From assembly GCA_035048495.1 (NCBI GenBank), contig CM068547.1, forward strand, positions 21,583,913-21,647,912: 64,000 nt of DNA, in the 5' to 3' direction. Every line of letters starts with the position of its first letter. Position 1 is the stretch's first letter. The translations under genes and the position numbers were made by a program. The notes beneath the pieces are model-generated. The model was not told the DNA's origin, ran no database searches, and saw only the letters and a list, made by a program, of their open reading frames with translations. The DNA is from Euptelea pleiosperma. Its lineage: Eukaryota; Streptophyta; Magnoliopsida; Ranunculales; Eupteleaceae. Shown here piece by piece: positions 11,592 to 22,093 of the stretch.

Positions 11592-12408
11592 CCGTCTTAG
11601 TACAAGTTGAGGCCTTAGGCGAAAACTCTAAATGGGGGCTTTTTTTTTTATTTTTCAGAAATACCCCTAAACCTAAGTGAGACAATGTCCCTTGAAAAAT
11701 GTGTTATTTCAATATTTTCAAAAAAATATTTTATAAATTAAAAACATGTTTTTCAAGGAGAATTCAATGGTGGATACAATGCATACTTTTAAGTTGGCAA
11801 ACAATTGCAAACTAGATTTGTCCACGTGTAGCATAGTCTTGTGTGATAGGAGGGAGTATACCTTCGCTCACTGTATGATGTGAGCGAAGCCCATCACAAC
11901 ACACAATATGAGCCACGCGGCACACTCTTGGAGAGCGCAGACCGTATGGATATTTGGCTAAATCACTAGGTAGACCTACTAACCAAAAATAAGCCCAACC
12001 AGTGATTTCTAAGCGTTGGATTGAAGTTATTTTCATGGGTTGATATTAACCATAGGAATTTGAGCATTATTGAGCGTTATTTGGGAATAAAGATCCAAAG
12101 GTTGTAAATCACTAATCAGGCTGATTTTTGGTTTGCAAGTCCACCGAGGGACTGGCCAAACATCCATATGGCCAGCGCTCTCTAAGAGTGCACGTGGCTC
12201 GTATTGTGTGCTGTGATCAGCTTCCCTCACATCATGCAGTGAGCAAAGGTTTACTCAATTGGAGGGGTCTGACGCAAATGGACAGGTGGGGGCCTTTTCA
12301 TAATTTTTTCTTTTTAAAAACACTTAAAAATTTCTGAAATTTGGAGGCCTTACTAGTGGGGAGCCTTAGGCAACCGCCTCATCTGCCTAATGGTCAAGCC
12401 AGGCCTGC
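11592..12408. mobile_element. unclassified ~820-bp insertion with 11-bp direct flanks
   Basis: The insertion is bracketed by CCTTTTAGCAG on both sides (about 11580 and 12409). The left edge reads GGCCGTCTTAGTACAAG and the right edge CAAGCCAGGCCTG. The edges share the GAGGCCTTAGGC / GCCTTAGGCAACCGCC theme in opposite orientation, but no long clean terminal inverted repeat is visible. A 9-11 bp duplication would suit a Mutator-like or related non-autonomous element. It carries MITE copy 6 inside it. Confidence 0.45.
11862..12250. mobile_element. hairpin MITE copy 6, nested
   Basis: The longest arms of the family: CCTTCGCTCACTGTATGATG on the left against CATCATGCAGTGAGCAAAGG on the right, continuing inward through the GAGCCACG and TGATTTTTGG blocks. 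The whole ~390 bp would fold as one imperfect hairpin. Confidence 0.8.
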
Positions 12409-12474
12409 CTTTTAGCAGCAGCCACTGACTGCTGCTAAAACTCATTTTCGAATGTTTAAAATCATTTTTTTACA

Positions 12475-12556
12475 CCCTGTAGCCTGTAAGTACTAACGCT
12501 ATAAGCTCTCCGAAAAACACCCTGTAGCCTGTAAGTACTAACGCTATAAGCTCTCC
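12475..12556. repeat. ~42-bp tandem duplication
   Basis: Two consecutive copies of a unit starting CACCCTGTAGCCTGTAAG and ending TATAAGCTCTCC, at the left edge of the second large duplication copy. Confidence 0.9.
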
Positions 12557-12840
12557 AAAAATCTCATTGAGAGGGAATATTGCCCACTCTCCGAATCTTT
12601 GATGAACTCATTGTTACGTTTTGCGATGTTGAATTAGGGTGACATTATCTAATAAATTAAAGGATTATCTAATAAAACTATAGGCATTAAACTATTTACA
12701 TTGACGAAGCTTAGATTGCTAAATGCATGCAGATTGTAAACCTAAACCTGTGGTCCGAAATAAATGTTCGATTTTTTTTGGGTAGAAATGTAGAATAAGC
12801 CAATTGCATTAAAAATCGAAGTCAGGAAATGGCGTCCCTA
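12515..12840. repeat. direct duplication, copy 2
   Basis: Second copy of the 11120-11440 segment. It retains a stretch around 12806 (TTGCATTAAAAATCGAAG) that copy 1 lacks. Confidence 0.85.
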
Positions 12841-13059
12841 ACACCCATATATCAAAGCAATGGGTAGCTCAAAAGTGCGCTATATGGAAGTTGGATCACA
12901 AAGAGATCAAATTATGATTGTTGCTATGGCAATTCTATACAATGTGGTGAATGACTTTTGAATCTCCTTGTGTGGTTTAGAATAAAACCATGCTTCCAAT
13001 ATCAGTAAGAATCATATTATCTGAAGCCTGAAGGGGAATTAGCTAATCTTGGGACCCCT

Positions 13060-13790
13060 CGTCCCACAATATGGGCATTTTTTCGAAATGAACTTAGCCT
13101 TTTTATCTAAAGAAGTGTGGAAGATTCTTGTGTAGTCATATTCTCAGCTTTCAAGGATTTTGAGTACCAAATGATGTCTAAGCTCTATTGCTGCTGCACG
13201 GCCGAGAAGATTCCCTTGATCTAGACTCACCCTTAGGTTTCTAATAGCCCTTTTTCTTGAATATCTTCTTATGAACTGCCAAAATCTTCATCTAAACCTT
13301 GCCCTTTCTTCAGTTATTTTTCCTCTGTTACACAAAGAGCTATAAGCTCATGAAGGTCCCACTTTCTATCCTAAGAATTTTAGTTGACTTTGAAGGCGTC
13401 AAAAGACCTCAAAAGAGAAAGCAACTGCAAGATGAACTATCAGGTTATCCTCAAAAGTCCAACCAAACAGATAGAGGACAATCTTGGATAAGACGAGCTC
13501 TGACAGACCCTTCGAACTGTTTCTTGATGAGCTCTAGCAGTTCCTTGGCAGTTTTCATATAAGGAATATTGCCCCATATGGTCTCTTAAGCTAATGCTAG
13601 AATAATCAACATGGCTAACTTGTTAGCCTTTTCACACTTGGAGTAAACAACCTTAATAGACTCGTCAATAGGAGTCGCCGGCTTGTCCTCTATAAGGACA
13701 AATTCATAATACAGACACCCTAAGAAATCTAAACATGCATCTTCTAAGAAGAATAATTAGAGCCAAATAGAGGCCTATCCCAGTCAAATG
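13060..13790 (-). pseudogene. degenerate Ty1/copia gag relic
   Basis: Read on the minus strand, about 13550-13720 gives a broken but recognisable copia Gag region: an EDKPATP-like segment, a Cys/Lys-rich helix (YSKCEKANKLAML) and IWGNIPYMKTAKELLELIK, the usual 'I...AKE.W..L...F' pattern of UBN2-type Gag. Stops and frameshifts occur throughout, and the 5' part near 13060-13400 is hard to follow. Gag would package the element's RNA in virus-like particles; this copy cannot. No integrase or RT was found next to it, so only this fragment survives. Confidence 0.5.
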
Positions 13791-13794
13791 CTTC

Positions 13795-14343
13795 TGAACA
13801 ACAGACATATCTATAATTGCAAATACAAGTGACCTTAATTATAATCTTGATGCATGTATGTCACACAGTATAAATTTGAATGCATCTTTACTCCCTTTAT
13901 ACTTGAAGTCTCTTTAATAGATAATTTTTAATCCGATACAAGGTTGGGACGGATGAATCAAAGTGTGTTATAATGTGTTAACCTACCACTTTGTAGGACA
14001 AGAGGATGCGTCATTTAATCACACCTTAGGGGCAAGAGATTTTGACACACTATTCATCTCCTAATTGATGACAACTGTCACACATAGAACTATCTTATCA
14101 CGTATCAATTCGATTACAGACACTTCCACACCTTTTGGACAAGAAGGTTACCCTCATTTCCCTTATATGCACAGACTATTTCGCTTCACTTAGTCTTCAA
14201 GAATTTTCTAGACACCTTTAGACAATACTAATAGTTCTATATAAGTAAGTGCCACTAGCAATCTTAATAAGACCTATATTGTTGTAAGATTTAAGAAACC
14301 ACAACTTTCATTAGCCAGTCACCTTTGAGCAAACTACAATCTA
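13795..14343. other. unassigned sequence left of CACTA B
   Basis: No coding sequence. It might include LTR sequence from the copia relic, but I could not identify ends. Confidence 0.25.
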
Positions 14344-14364
14344 CACTACAGGAAAATAGGGTAT

Positions 14365-14665
14365 TAGCGGCGGCCGCGACCGCCACTAAAAGTCATAAAA
14401 ATCGCAGCTAAAACTTTCAGCGGTGACCGCCGCTGATACCCTAGTCATTGAAAGTTTTAGCGGCTGCCACCGCTAAAAAGTACCACACCACCGATGATCC
14501 TATATTGCAGGTGAAAAAATCAGTATTAGCGGCGGTCACATATTCACCGCCACTGAAAGTATGTATTAGCGGTGGTTATTGACCGCCGCTAAAAGTATGT
14601 ATTAGCAGTGGTCCGACTCTGACCTCCACTGAAAGTGAGTATTAGTGGCGATTTTTGCACTCCGC
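14365..14665. repeat. CACTA B subterminal repeats
   Basis: At least eight copies of TTAGCGGCGG and its complement with slight changes. The core is GCGGCGG, unlike the GCGACGG core of element A, so A and B belong to different subfamilies. Confidence 0.8.
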
Positions 14666-14885
14666 TAATATTTTTATTTTTTATTTTTTTGTAATTTTTT
14701 AAAATTTTTTTTTACTACCTGTAGCATTTTGATTACTATAATACTAACTAAACCAAATAAATAAAAATAAAAATAATCTGTTCATTAAACTCAAAGATTC
14801 ATTAATACAATATCTTTAGTTCAGAAACATCCATAAATGAAATAGAAAAGTCGACGACTCAAACATCAACTGGGTCTACAGCAGA

Positions 14886-14903
14886 TCAATAATCAGTTGG
14901 GTC
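14886..14903 (-). pseudogene. CACTA B terminal coding exon
   Basis: On the minus strand, after TTTTGCAG, five codons DPTDY then a stop. Position and acidic character match the last exon of element A. Confidence 0.5.
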
Positions 14904-14999
14904 CTGCAAAAGAAAAAATAGTAAACATAATAGAATAAAATATGTTAGAACTTATAATAAAATAAATATATCATTAAAAACTTGAAATAGACTTTACTT

Positions 15000-16410
15000 T
15001 TAAGTCTTAAATGTCTAAACTTACAAATGACTACAATCTCCCAACCGAACGTCGGAATTTGACCTCGTCTCTTCTAATACATTTGTTTCAACATGTTTAA
15101 AGTGTTGGAAGAGGTTCCGGGAGATTCGGACCTTGTTTGTTCGATTTCGACGTCGATGTTTCGAAATAGATTTTAGTTTTAAGTCTTAAATGCCTAAACA
15201 TACAATTGACTACAATGTACTAACCAGACCTTGGATTCTGATCCCATCTCTTCTAACACATTTGTTTCAACACAATTGAAGTGTTGGAAGAGGTTTCGAT
15301 AGATTCCGACCTTGTTTGCTCGATTTGGGCGTCGAAGTCCAAATAATGGATTTCAGTTATAAGTCTTAAATGCCTAGACCTTCAACTGACTATAGTTTTC
15401 TAACCCGACCTCAGAATTTGACCCCGTATCTTCTAACACATTTATTTCAACATGTTCAAATTGTTGCAAGAAATTTTGAGAGATTTCGACATCGTTTGCT
15501 CAATTTGGGTATTGAGGTCCAAATAATGAATTTCAGTTCTAAGTCTTAAATACCTAAACCTACAATTGACTATAATTTTCTAACCAGACCTCGGAATTTG
15601 ACCCCGTCTCTTCCAACACATTTATTTCAACGCGTTTGCAGTATTGGAAGAAATTTCAGGAGATTCTGACCTCGTTTGCCTGATTTGGACGTCAAAGTCC
15701 CGAAATGAATTTCAATTCAAAGTCTTAAATGCTTAAACTTACAACTAACTATAGTTTTCTAACCCGACCTCGAAATTTGACCCCGTCTCTTCCAAACTCA
15801 ACATGTTTGAAGTGTTGGAAGAAGTTTCGGGAGATTCCGACCTCGTTTGCCTGATTTGGGCATCGAGGTCCAAATAATGGATTTCGATTTTAAGTCTTAA
15901 ATGCTTAAAGCTACAACTGACTATAGTTTTCTAACCCGACCTCGAAATTTGATCCCGTCTCTTCCAACACATTTGTTTCAACATGTTTGAAGTGTTGGAA
16001 GAAGTTTTTGGAGATTCCAACATTGTTTGCTGGATTTGGGCGTCGAGGTCCAAATAATGGATTTTAGTTCTAAGTCTTTAATGCTTAAACCTACAACTGA
16101 CTATAGTTTTCTAACCCGACCTCGAAATTTGACCCCGTCTCTTCCAATACATTTGTTTCGACACATTTGAAGTGTTAGAAGAAGTTTCAGGAGATTCTGA
16201 CCTCATTTGCCCGATTTGAACGTCGAGGTCCAAGTAATGGATTTCACTTCTAAGTCTTAAATGCCTAAACCTACAAATGACTGTAGTGTACTAACCAGAC
16301 CTTGAATTTTGATCCCGTCTCTTCTAACACATTTGTTTCAACACAATTAAAGTGTTAGAAGAGGTTTCGGTAGATTCTGACATCATTTGCTTGATTTGGC
16401 CGTTGACGTC
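15000..16410 (-). repeat. ~179-bp tandem array of CACTA B, eight units
   Basis: Units recur at about 15000, 15178, 15357, 15538, 15718, 15891, 16068 and 16250. Each contains CAACTGACTATAGTTTTCTA, CCCCGTCTCTTCCAACAC and TTGCCCGATTTGG-like segments. The reverse complement matches the 179-bp unit of element A. The array resumes at 21835-22093 and 49284-49848 after the two insertions, so it originally had about 13 units. Confidence 0.93.
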
Positions 16411-17469
16411 TGAAAGTAAGATTTTTCTGTGTCGTCGGATCGGAAACCCTAATCTCAACAAGATTTTTAATTAATCCGATTCTTAATCCTGCAAAATATG
16501 AACTTTTGTATAGGGATTCGTGTCGGATGTCGATCCGCACTCGGGGTTAGTTCGTGCGATTCATGAACATGAAATGACGGATTTATTTCAGAAATTGTGG
16601 TGGGGTGAGAATGGTGAAGTGATTTAAAACATGCTTAGTGATTTTTAGAGAGAGAAATTATCATAAGCAATTAGAACAAAAATAAGACTAAAAACACAAT
16701 AATGCAAAATCAACTAAACTTTATTCAATCAAAATGTTTACAAACTTTCTTTGCAAAATCACTACAAATAATGACTATAAAGAGATGTAGAGAGAGAAAC
16801 AAGAACTAGAGAGAGAAAGTAAAAGAATTACCCTAGAGAGAGAAAGTTAACTAAAACCTAGAGATAGAAGGGAGATTGAAGAAGAGAACTAATGGTGAGA
16901 GAGAAGGGTAAGAGAAGAGAGAAAGTACCTAACTTCTCTTGTAAATGGTGATGCCTCGGGCACAATAGGTGCGGAGAGGACCGCATGGTGGAGAGGGCTG
17001 CAAGTTGATTGCCCGGTGTAGCACCAATGTGTACACTATAGTAAGTCGTGAAGGTGTACCTTGTGATGAAGAGTGATGACGTTTAATGGTGGAGAATAGA
17101 TGGGCAATCCAGTGATCTTGGTAAGGCGACAGCCAGGTGGAGTGGCAGCATGGAGTTCTGGTGGCAAGCTTGCCATCTACAATGGAGGAAGCAGTGGTTT
17201 TAGGCGAGTTGCAAGGGCGTTGAGCGATCAGCAGGGAGTGCTACATCGCTGCTTCGGGCAAAGGTGGAGATGATCACCGGAGATGCTGAAGATGGCGGCA
17301 AGGAGATGGTTGTGTGGTCGCACATGGAGGATCATGGTGGAGATGCAACGAGGTGGTGTTGCTGTTTGGGGGGGGGGGAAAACGTGGAAGAAGTTGAAGG
17401 CGGCCAGCAAGAGAAAAGAATGTGATGGAGAGATGGAGATCCTGTAGAGAGGGGTGGTGTTCCTGGCGG

Positions 17470-17494
17470 CCGGAGTTGCAGTCTGCAACTCCGG
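17470..17494. repeat. LTR palindrome CCGGAGTTGCAG/CTGCAACTCCGG
   Basis: A 12-bp perfect inverted repeat around one T. A second, slightly different copy lies at 17642-17666. The same motif recurs in every full Athila LTR here. Confidence 0.9.
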
Positions 17495-19180
17495 CGAGAG
17501 AAGAGGAGGAGCGGTGCTACTGCACACAGCAGCAGCAAGAAGATGATGGAAAGAAGGAGAAGAAGAGGAAGATGAAGAAGAAGAGGAGAAGGGGCAGAAG
17601 GAAAGGAGGAACATGCAGGTGATGGTGCGTGAAGAAGACGACCGGAGTTGCTGTCTGCAACTCCGGCGACGATTAAGAAGATGAAGAAGAAGAAGAAGAT
17701 GAAGAAGAAGAAAGGGAAAGAAAGAGGAAGAAGAAGAAGAAGAAGGAGAAGAAGAAGATGGCAGCGCTCCACCAGCTCGCCGGAGAACCCGCCGAATTCG
17801 TGGAGAAGAAGAGAAAAAAGAAAGAGAAGAAGGAGGAAAGAGGAGCGGAGGAAGGGTAGAACGTGGGGGAAGGTTTTTGGGGAAAGAAAGGAGAAGAAAG
17901 GAGGGGGATTAGGGTTCATACGAACCCTTCTCCTTCCCTTTTTAAAGCTCCCTATTTCCTTTAATGGAAATAGGGTATTTTTTCAAAAATAAAAAATAAA
18001 ATAATTTTTTGGGGAATTTCCCCATCTAGTGGACCCCCCATTTTTTTAAAATTTAATTGAAATTATTTTGAAATTCACGGGGTCCACTAAATGGTCGGAC
18101 AGCAGGTCGATGATGATGGGCCTGGTTACAGGCCCACATGGATTGATGATTGATATTCGCTCAAAAGTGCTTATTTTAAGCAATTATCCTGTTAGCGTTA
18201 TTGCATTCTCCCACGTTAAAATACTCTATTTATCTACTTTTCTACGTAATAGTCTCTTCGGTTGCGTAGAACACACTTTTCTGGACGAAATGGTATATTT
18301 GCATGCATTAAACACATTTTCGGAAGTCTAAATATGAAGCCGTTCTAATAAAGTCTCATTACGCGCTTCTTCTGTCGCAGGAAACCCCGATGGGACGATT
18401 CTCGAGACTTATGGGCCCAAATCGATCATGAAAGCCCATTATCAAAGCTTAACAAGCCCACATGCTATGACTAGAAGATATGGGCCAAATATGGGTTGAA
18501 TAAGAGGACAAAAAAGCCAGCCCAAAGAACGAAGAGAGTAGGAGAGCCAATGACCAAGAGACGGACCAAAGCGTTTAAAGCCACATGAGTCAGCAAAGAA
18601 TGATGGTCGACTCTATTGGAGAAGCGTGAGGATGGTCACAGTGAAGACCAGGGCTCCAGACCCTCCGCCAGTGCTTTTCTCTCTATTTTCTGATACTTTC
18701 TCTCTCATCTCTCCTTATTCTCTCTCTCTCTTCATCTCTCGGTCCTCGAATCTACTGACCTAACCCTAGAACTCCTGCCCATCGGCTCTATCTCATCTCC
18801 CTTAGCTTTCTGACCGTTGGATCTTCCATCGGACCGTTGGATCTTTAATCGGACCGTTGGATCTCTCTAGATCCGTCGATCTACCAATCTGAGTCCCAAT
18901 CAAGTCACCATCCATCCGATCGCCATCAGACTGTCTGTCACATCATCTTGTGAGACGATGGACATCATCAATCCATGTGGGCCAATAGCCGGGCCCATCT
19001 TCATCGACCCGCTGTCCGACCAGTTAATGGACCCCGCGAATTTCAAAATAATTTTAATTAAATAGGGGGTCCACTAAATGGGGACATTCCCCAAGAAAAA
19101 GTAGCATTTTACTTAAAAAAAAAAAAAAAAAAAAAAAAAGAAAAAAAAATTTAAAAATATTTTTTTTTATTTAAAAAATA

Positions 19181-19206
19181 CCCTATTTCCATTAATGGAA
19201 ATAGGG
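19181..19206. repeat. 26-bp perfect palindrome of the Athila LTR
   Basis: CCCTATTTCCATT followed by its exact reverse complement. Also perfect at 34264-34289 and 46851-46876, and nearly so around 17951 and 59677. Confidence 0.9.
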
Positions 19207-19404
19207 AGCTTTATAAGAGGAAGGAGAAGGGTTCGTTCGAACCCTAATCCCCCTCTTTTCTTCTCCTCTCCTTCCCCTAATCTTCTGCCCACGTTTTCGC
19301 CTCTTCTTTTCCTTCTTTCTCCTCTTCTTCTTCCATCTTCTTCTTCTTCTTCCTCCTCCATCTTCGCCGGAGTTGCAGGCAGCAACTCCGGCCATCTGGT
19401 CCTC

Positions 19405-19500
19405 TTCCTCCTCCTTCTTCTTCTTCTTCTTCTTCTTCTTCTTCTTCTTCTTCTTCTTCTTCTTCTTCTTCTTCTTCTTCTTCTTTTTCTTCTTCTCATT
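19405..19500. repeat. (TTC)n microsatellite
   Basis: About 25 nearly perfect TTC units inside the nested LTR, lying between two CCGGAGTTGCAG palindromes. Its length differs between LTR copies. Confidence 0.95.
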
Positions 19501-21834
19501 TTTTTTGTTTTTATTTTCGTTTTTTTTCGTTTTGTACCGGAGTTGCAGCCTGCAACTCCGGCCGGCAGCGCCCCCCCCACCAGTCCAGTCCTCCTTCTTC
19601 TTCTTCTTCTTCTCTTCTGCTCTCTTCTTCTGCTCCTTCTCCCTCCTCTCGCCTGCGCTCCCTATTGCTGCGTGCAGCACGACCGTGTCCTCCTTCTCTT
19701 GACGCTGCACCAACGGTACCGCCTCCACCACGCTTGAGTTGCAGGTCCGCCTGCAACTCCGGCCACCTGCTTTACGTTTGTCCACCCTTGGCCACCACTG
19801 TTAAACCTCCAACTTGCTGGTGCGCCTCCACAAGCCACCGTCTTCTTCTTCACCTGCTGCCACCAGCCACAAGAGGGACGCCTCCCTCTTCCTTCAACAT
19901 CTCCACCAAACCACCATCGCCTGCGTGCACCGTTTCTCTGCCTACTGCAGCTGTGCACGCACCACCGCGTGCTCCTGCTACTTCTGTCCGCCCGTGCGTG
20001 CTCCCCACCACAGTCTCCTCCCTTCCTCATGTGTTTCCGGCATTGAAGCCGGCCAATTCCACTCTAAAACGCACCACCGTTCTGACATGCTGGTGAACTC
20101 TTCACCATTCTTCACCAACGTGCATCTCCACGCTTGGACGGCCTGCAACGTTCTGTTGCCTTCCACCTGCTGCAACAACCACAGAGATCCGGCCACCTCT
20201 TGCAGAACACACCACCATGCACCCCCCGTCCATCTTCATAGCCTGATTCGTTGGTCTAAGGGTTGCGCTTGCTGCCACCTATCTTGCACATCGCTGCAAA
20301 CCTTGAAGCCAACCACCAGCCTTGTCCTTCCACGTGCTACTGTAGCCTCCTCATAATGCATCACGTGCACTACCTACAACCAATCACTTGGCTGGATCTC
20401 CTCGCCGTGCTCGACCACCCCATTTGCCGATCCAACATGGTGATCCTTTGCCATTGGTAAGTTCTTGAAAGGTGATCTTCTATCTTCCCTCATTAATCTT
20501 CTTTCTCTCCAAAATCTTTCTTTCTCTCTCTTCCCCTAACTTTCTCTCTCTTAATAACTCTCTCTATCTCTAGTTTTTTCTCTCTAGTTTCTCTCTCTCT
20601 TCTTTCACCTTCTCTCTCTAACCATCTCTTTTCTCTCTCTAAAAAAAAGCCTCCCATCTCATCTTCTCTCTCTATCTATTCTTTTTTTTTTTAGTTTCTC
20701 TCTCCATTCTTCACTTTCTCTCTCTACCCTAATCTCTTTTAATGCTTTCTAGTTTAGTTATTTTTATTTGATTTTCATTGTAAGAGACAATTTCAGTTAA
20801 ATAAATATGAATTAAGTGTGATTGAGTTACGTTCTCTGCAAATTTCCCATCATTTTATGTTCATTATTGCGCTAACCCGACTAATCCCGAGTGCGGATCG
20901 ACATCCGACACGAATCCCTATACAGAATCGTTGAATTTTACAGGATAATCGGATAATATTACAAATATGTTGAAGTTAGGGTTTCCGTAACCAACGACGC
21001 GGAAAAAAACCTACTTTCAATGATGTCCATCGTCTCACAAGATGATGTGACAGACAATCTGATGGCGATCGGATGGATGTCGACTTGATTGGGACCCAGA
21101 TTGGTAGATCGACGGATCTAGAGAGATCCAACGGTCTGGTGGAAGATCCAACGGTCCGATTGAAGATCCAACGGTCAGAAAGCTAAGGGAGATGAGACAG
21201 AGCCAATGGGCAAGAGTTCTGGGGTTAGGTCAGTAGATTCGAGGTCCAAGAGATGAAGAGAGAGAGAATAAGGAGAGATGAGAAAGAAAATATTAGAAAA
21301 TGGAAATAAAAGTATTGGCAAAGGGTCTGGAACCCTGGTCTTCACTGTGACCATCCTCACGCCTCTCCAGTAGAGTAGACTATCATTCCTTGCTGACTCA
21401 TGTGGCATTAAATGCTTTGGTCCGTCTATTGGTCATTGGCTTTCCTACTGTCTTCGTTCTTTGGGCTGGCTTTTTGGTCCTCTTATTCAACCCATATTTG
21501 GCCCATATCTTCTAGTCATAGCCTGTGGGCTCTTTAAGCTTTGATAATGGGCTTTCATGATCGATTTTGGCCCGTAAATCTCGAGAATCATCCAATCAGG
21601 GTTTCCTGCGACAGAAAAAGGGCGTAATGAGACTTAATCAGAACGACTTTATATCTAGACTTCCGAAAATGTGTTTAATGCATGCAAATATACCATTTCG
21701 TCCAGAAAAGTGTGTTCTATGCAACAAAAGAGACTCTTACGTAGAAAAGTAGATAAATAGAGCATTTTAACGTAGGAGAGTGTGATAACGCTTAGAAGAT
21801 AACAGTGGAAATACGCACTTTTAAGCGAATATCA

Positions 21835-22093
21835 ACGTCCAAATAATGGATTTCAGTTCTAAGTCTTAAATGCCTAAACCGTCAACTGACTATAGTTTTC
21901 TAACCCGACCTCAGAATTTGACCCCGTCTCTTTCAACACATTTGTTTCAACACGTTTGAAGTGTTGGAAGAAGTTTCAGGAGATTCCGACCCTCGTTTGC
22001 CCGATTTGAGCGTCGAGCTCTAAATAATAGATTTTAGTTCTAAGTCTTAAATGCCTAAACCTACAACTTACTACAGTGTACTAACCAGACCTT
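21835..22093 (-). mobile_element. CACTA B, second piece (179-bp array)
   Basis: About 1.4 units of the CACTA B array between the two insertions. It starts with ACGTC (duplication of the left insertion) and ends with ACCTT (duplication of the right one). Confidence 0.9.

Larger units (their letters stand above)
14344..16410 (-). mobile_element. CACTA element B, 3' end and first part
   Basis: Starts with the terminal repeat CACTACAGGAAAA, preceded by CTA (the 3-bp duplication cannot be checked because the far end is not seen). Positions 14365-14665 carry direct and inverted TTAGCGGCGG subterminal repeats. A short last exon and a long tandem array follow, both on the minus strand, so this is the 3' end of the element's gene. 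Its body is split by two large insertions, and further pieces lie at 21835-22093 and 49284-49990. Confidence 0.85.
18151..21019 (+). mobile_element. Athila-family solo LTR, nested, plus orientation
   Basis: TGATATTCGC at 18151 to CTACTTTCA at 21019, 2,869 bp, flanked by ATGAT at 18146-18150 and 21020-21024. The host sequence on both sides is the outer solo LTR, which is continuous in other copies across this point (ATGATGTCCATCG). It contains an A-tract (~19117-19160), a (TTC)n tract (~19410-19490), a perfect 26-bp palindrome at 19181-19206 and three CCGGAGTTGCAG palindromes. Long Lys/Arg- or Ser/Pro-rich reading frames in it are simple-sequence translations. Confidence 0.92.
16411..21834 (-). 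mobile_element. Athila-family solo LTR in CACTA B array, split by an inner LTR
   Basis: The LTR begins TGAAAGTAAG at 16411 and ends GAATATCA at 21834 on the plus strand. It is the reverse of the Athila LTR (TGATATTCGC...CTTTCA), so it points left. The duplication ACGTC flanks it exactly (16406-16410 and 21835-21839), and the flanking 179-bp repeat reads through once the LTR is removed. Without the inner insertion at 18151-21019 and its second ATGAT copy it is about 2.55 kb. No internal region remains, so recombination between two LTRs probably deleted it. Confidence 0.9.

Noticed and set aside
13299..13562. 87-codon plus-strand frame
   Set aside because: Antisense of the degenerate copia gag relic.
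17228..17992. Several Lys/Arg- and Ser/Pro-rich frames on both strands
   Set aside because: Simple-sequence (GAA/TTC) translation inside a solo LTR; the same kind of frames appear in every LTR copy.
19167..20356. Overlapping long frames, up to 197 codons, on both strands
   Set aside because: Low-complexity LTR sequence; frames open on both strands at once and vary in length with the microsatellite.
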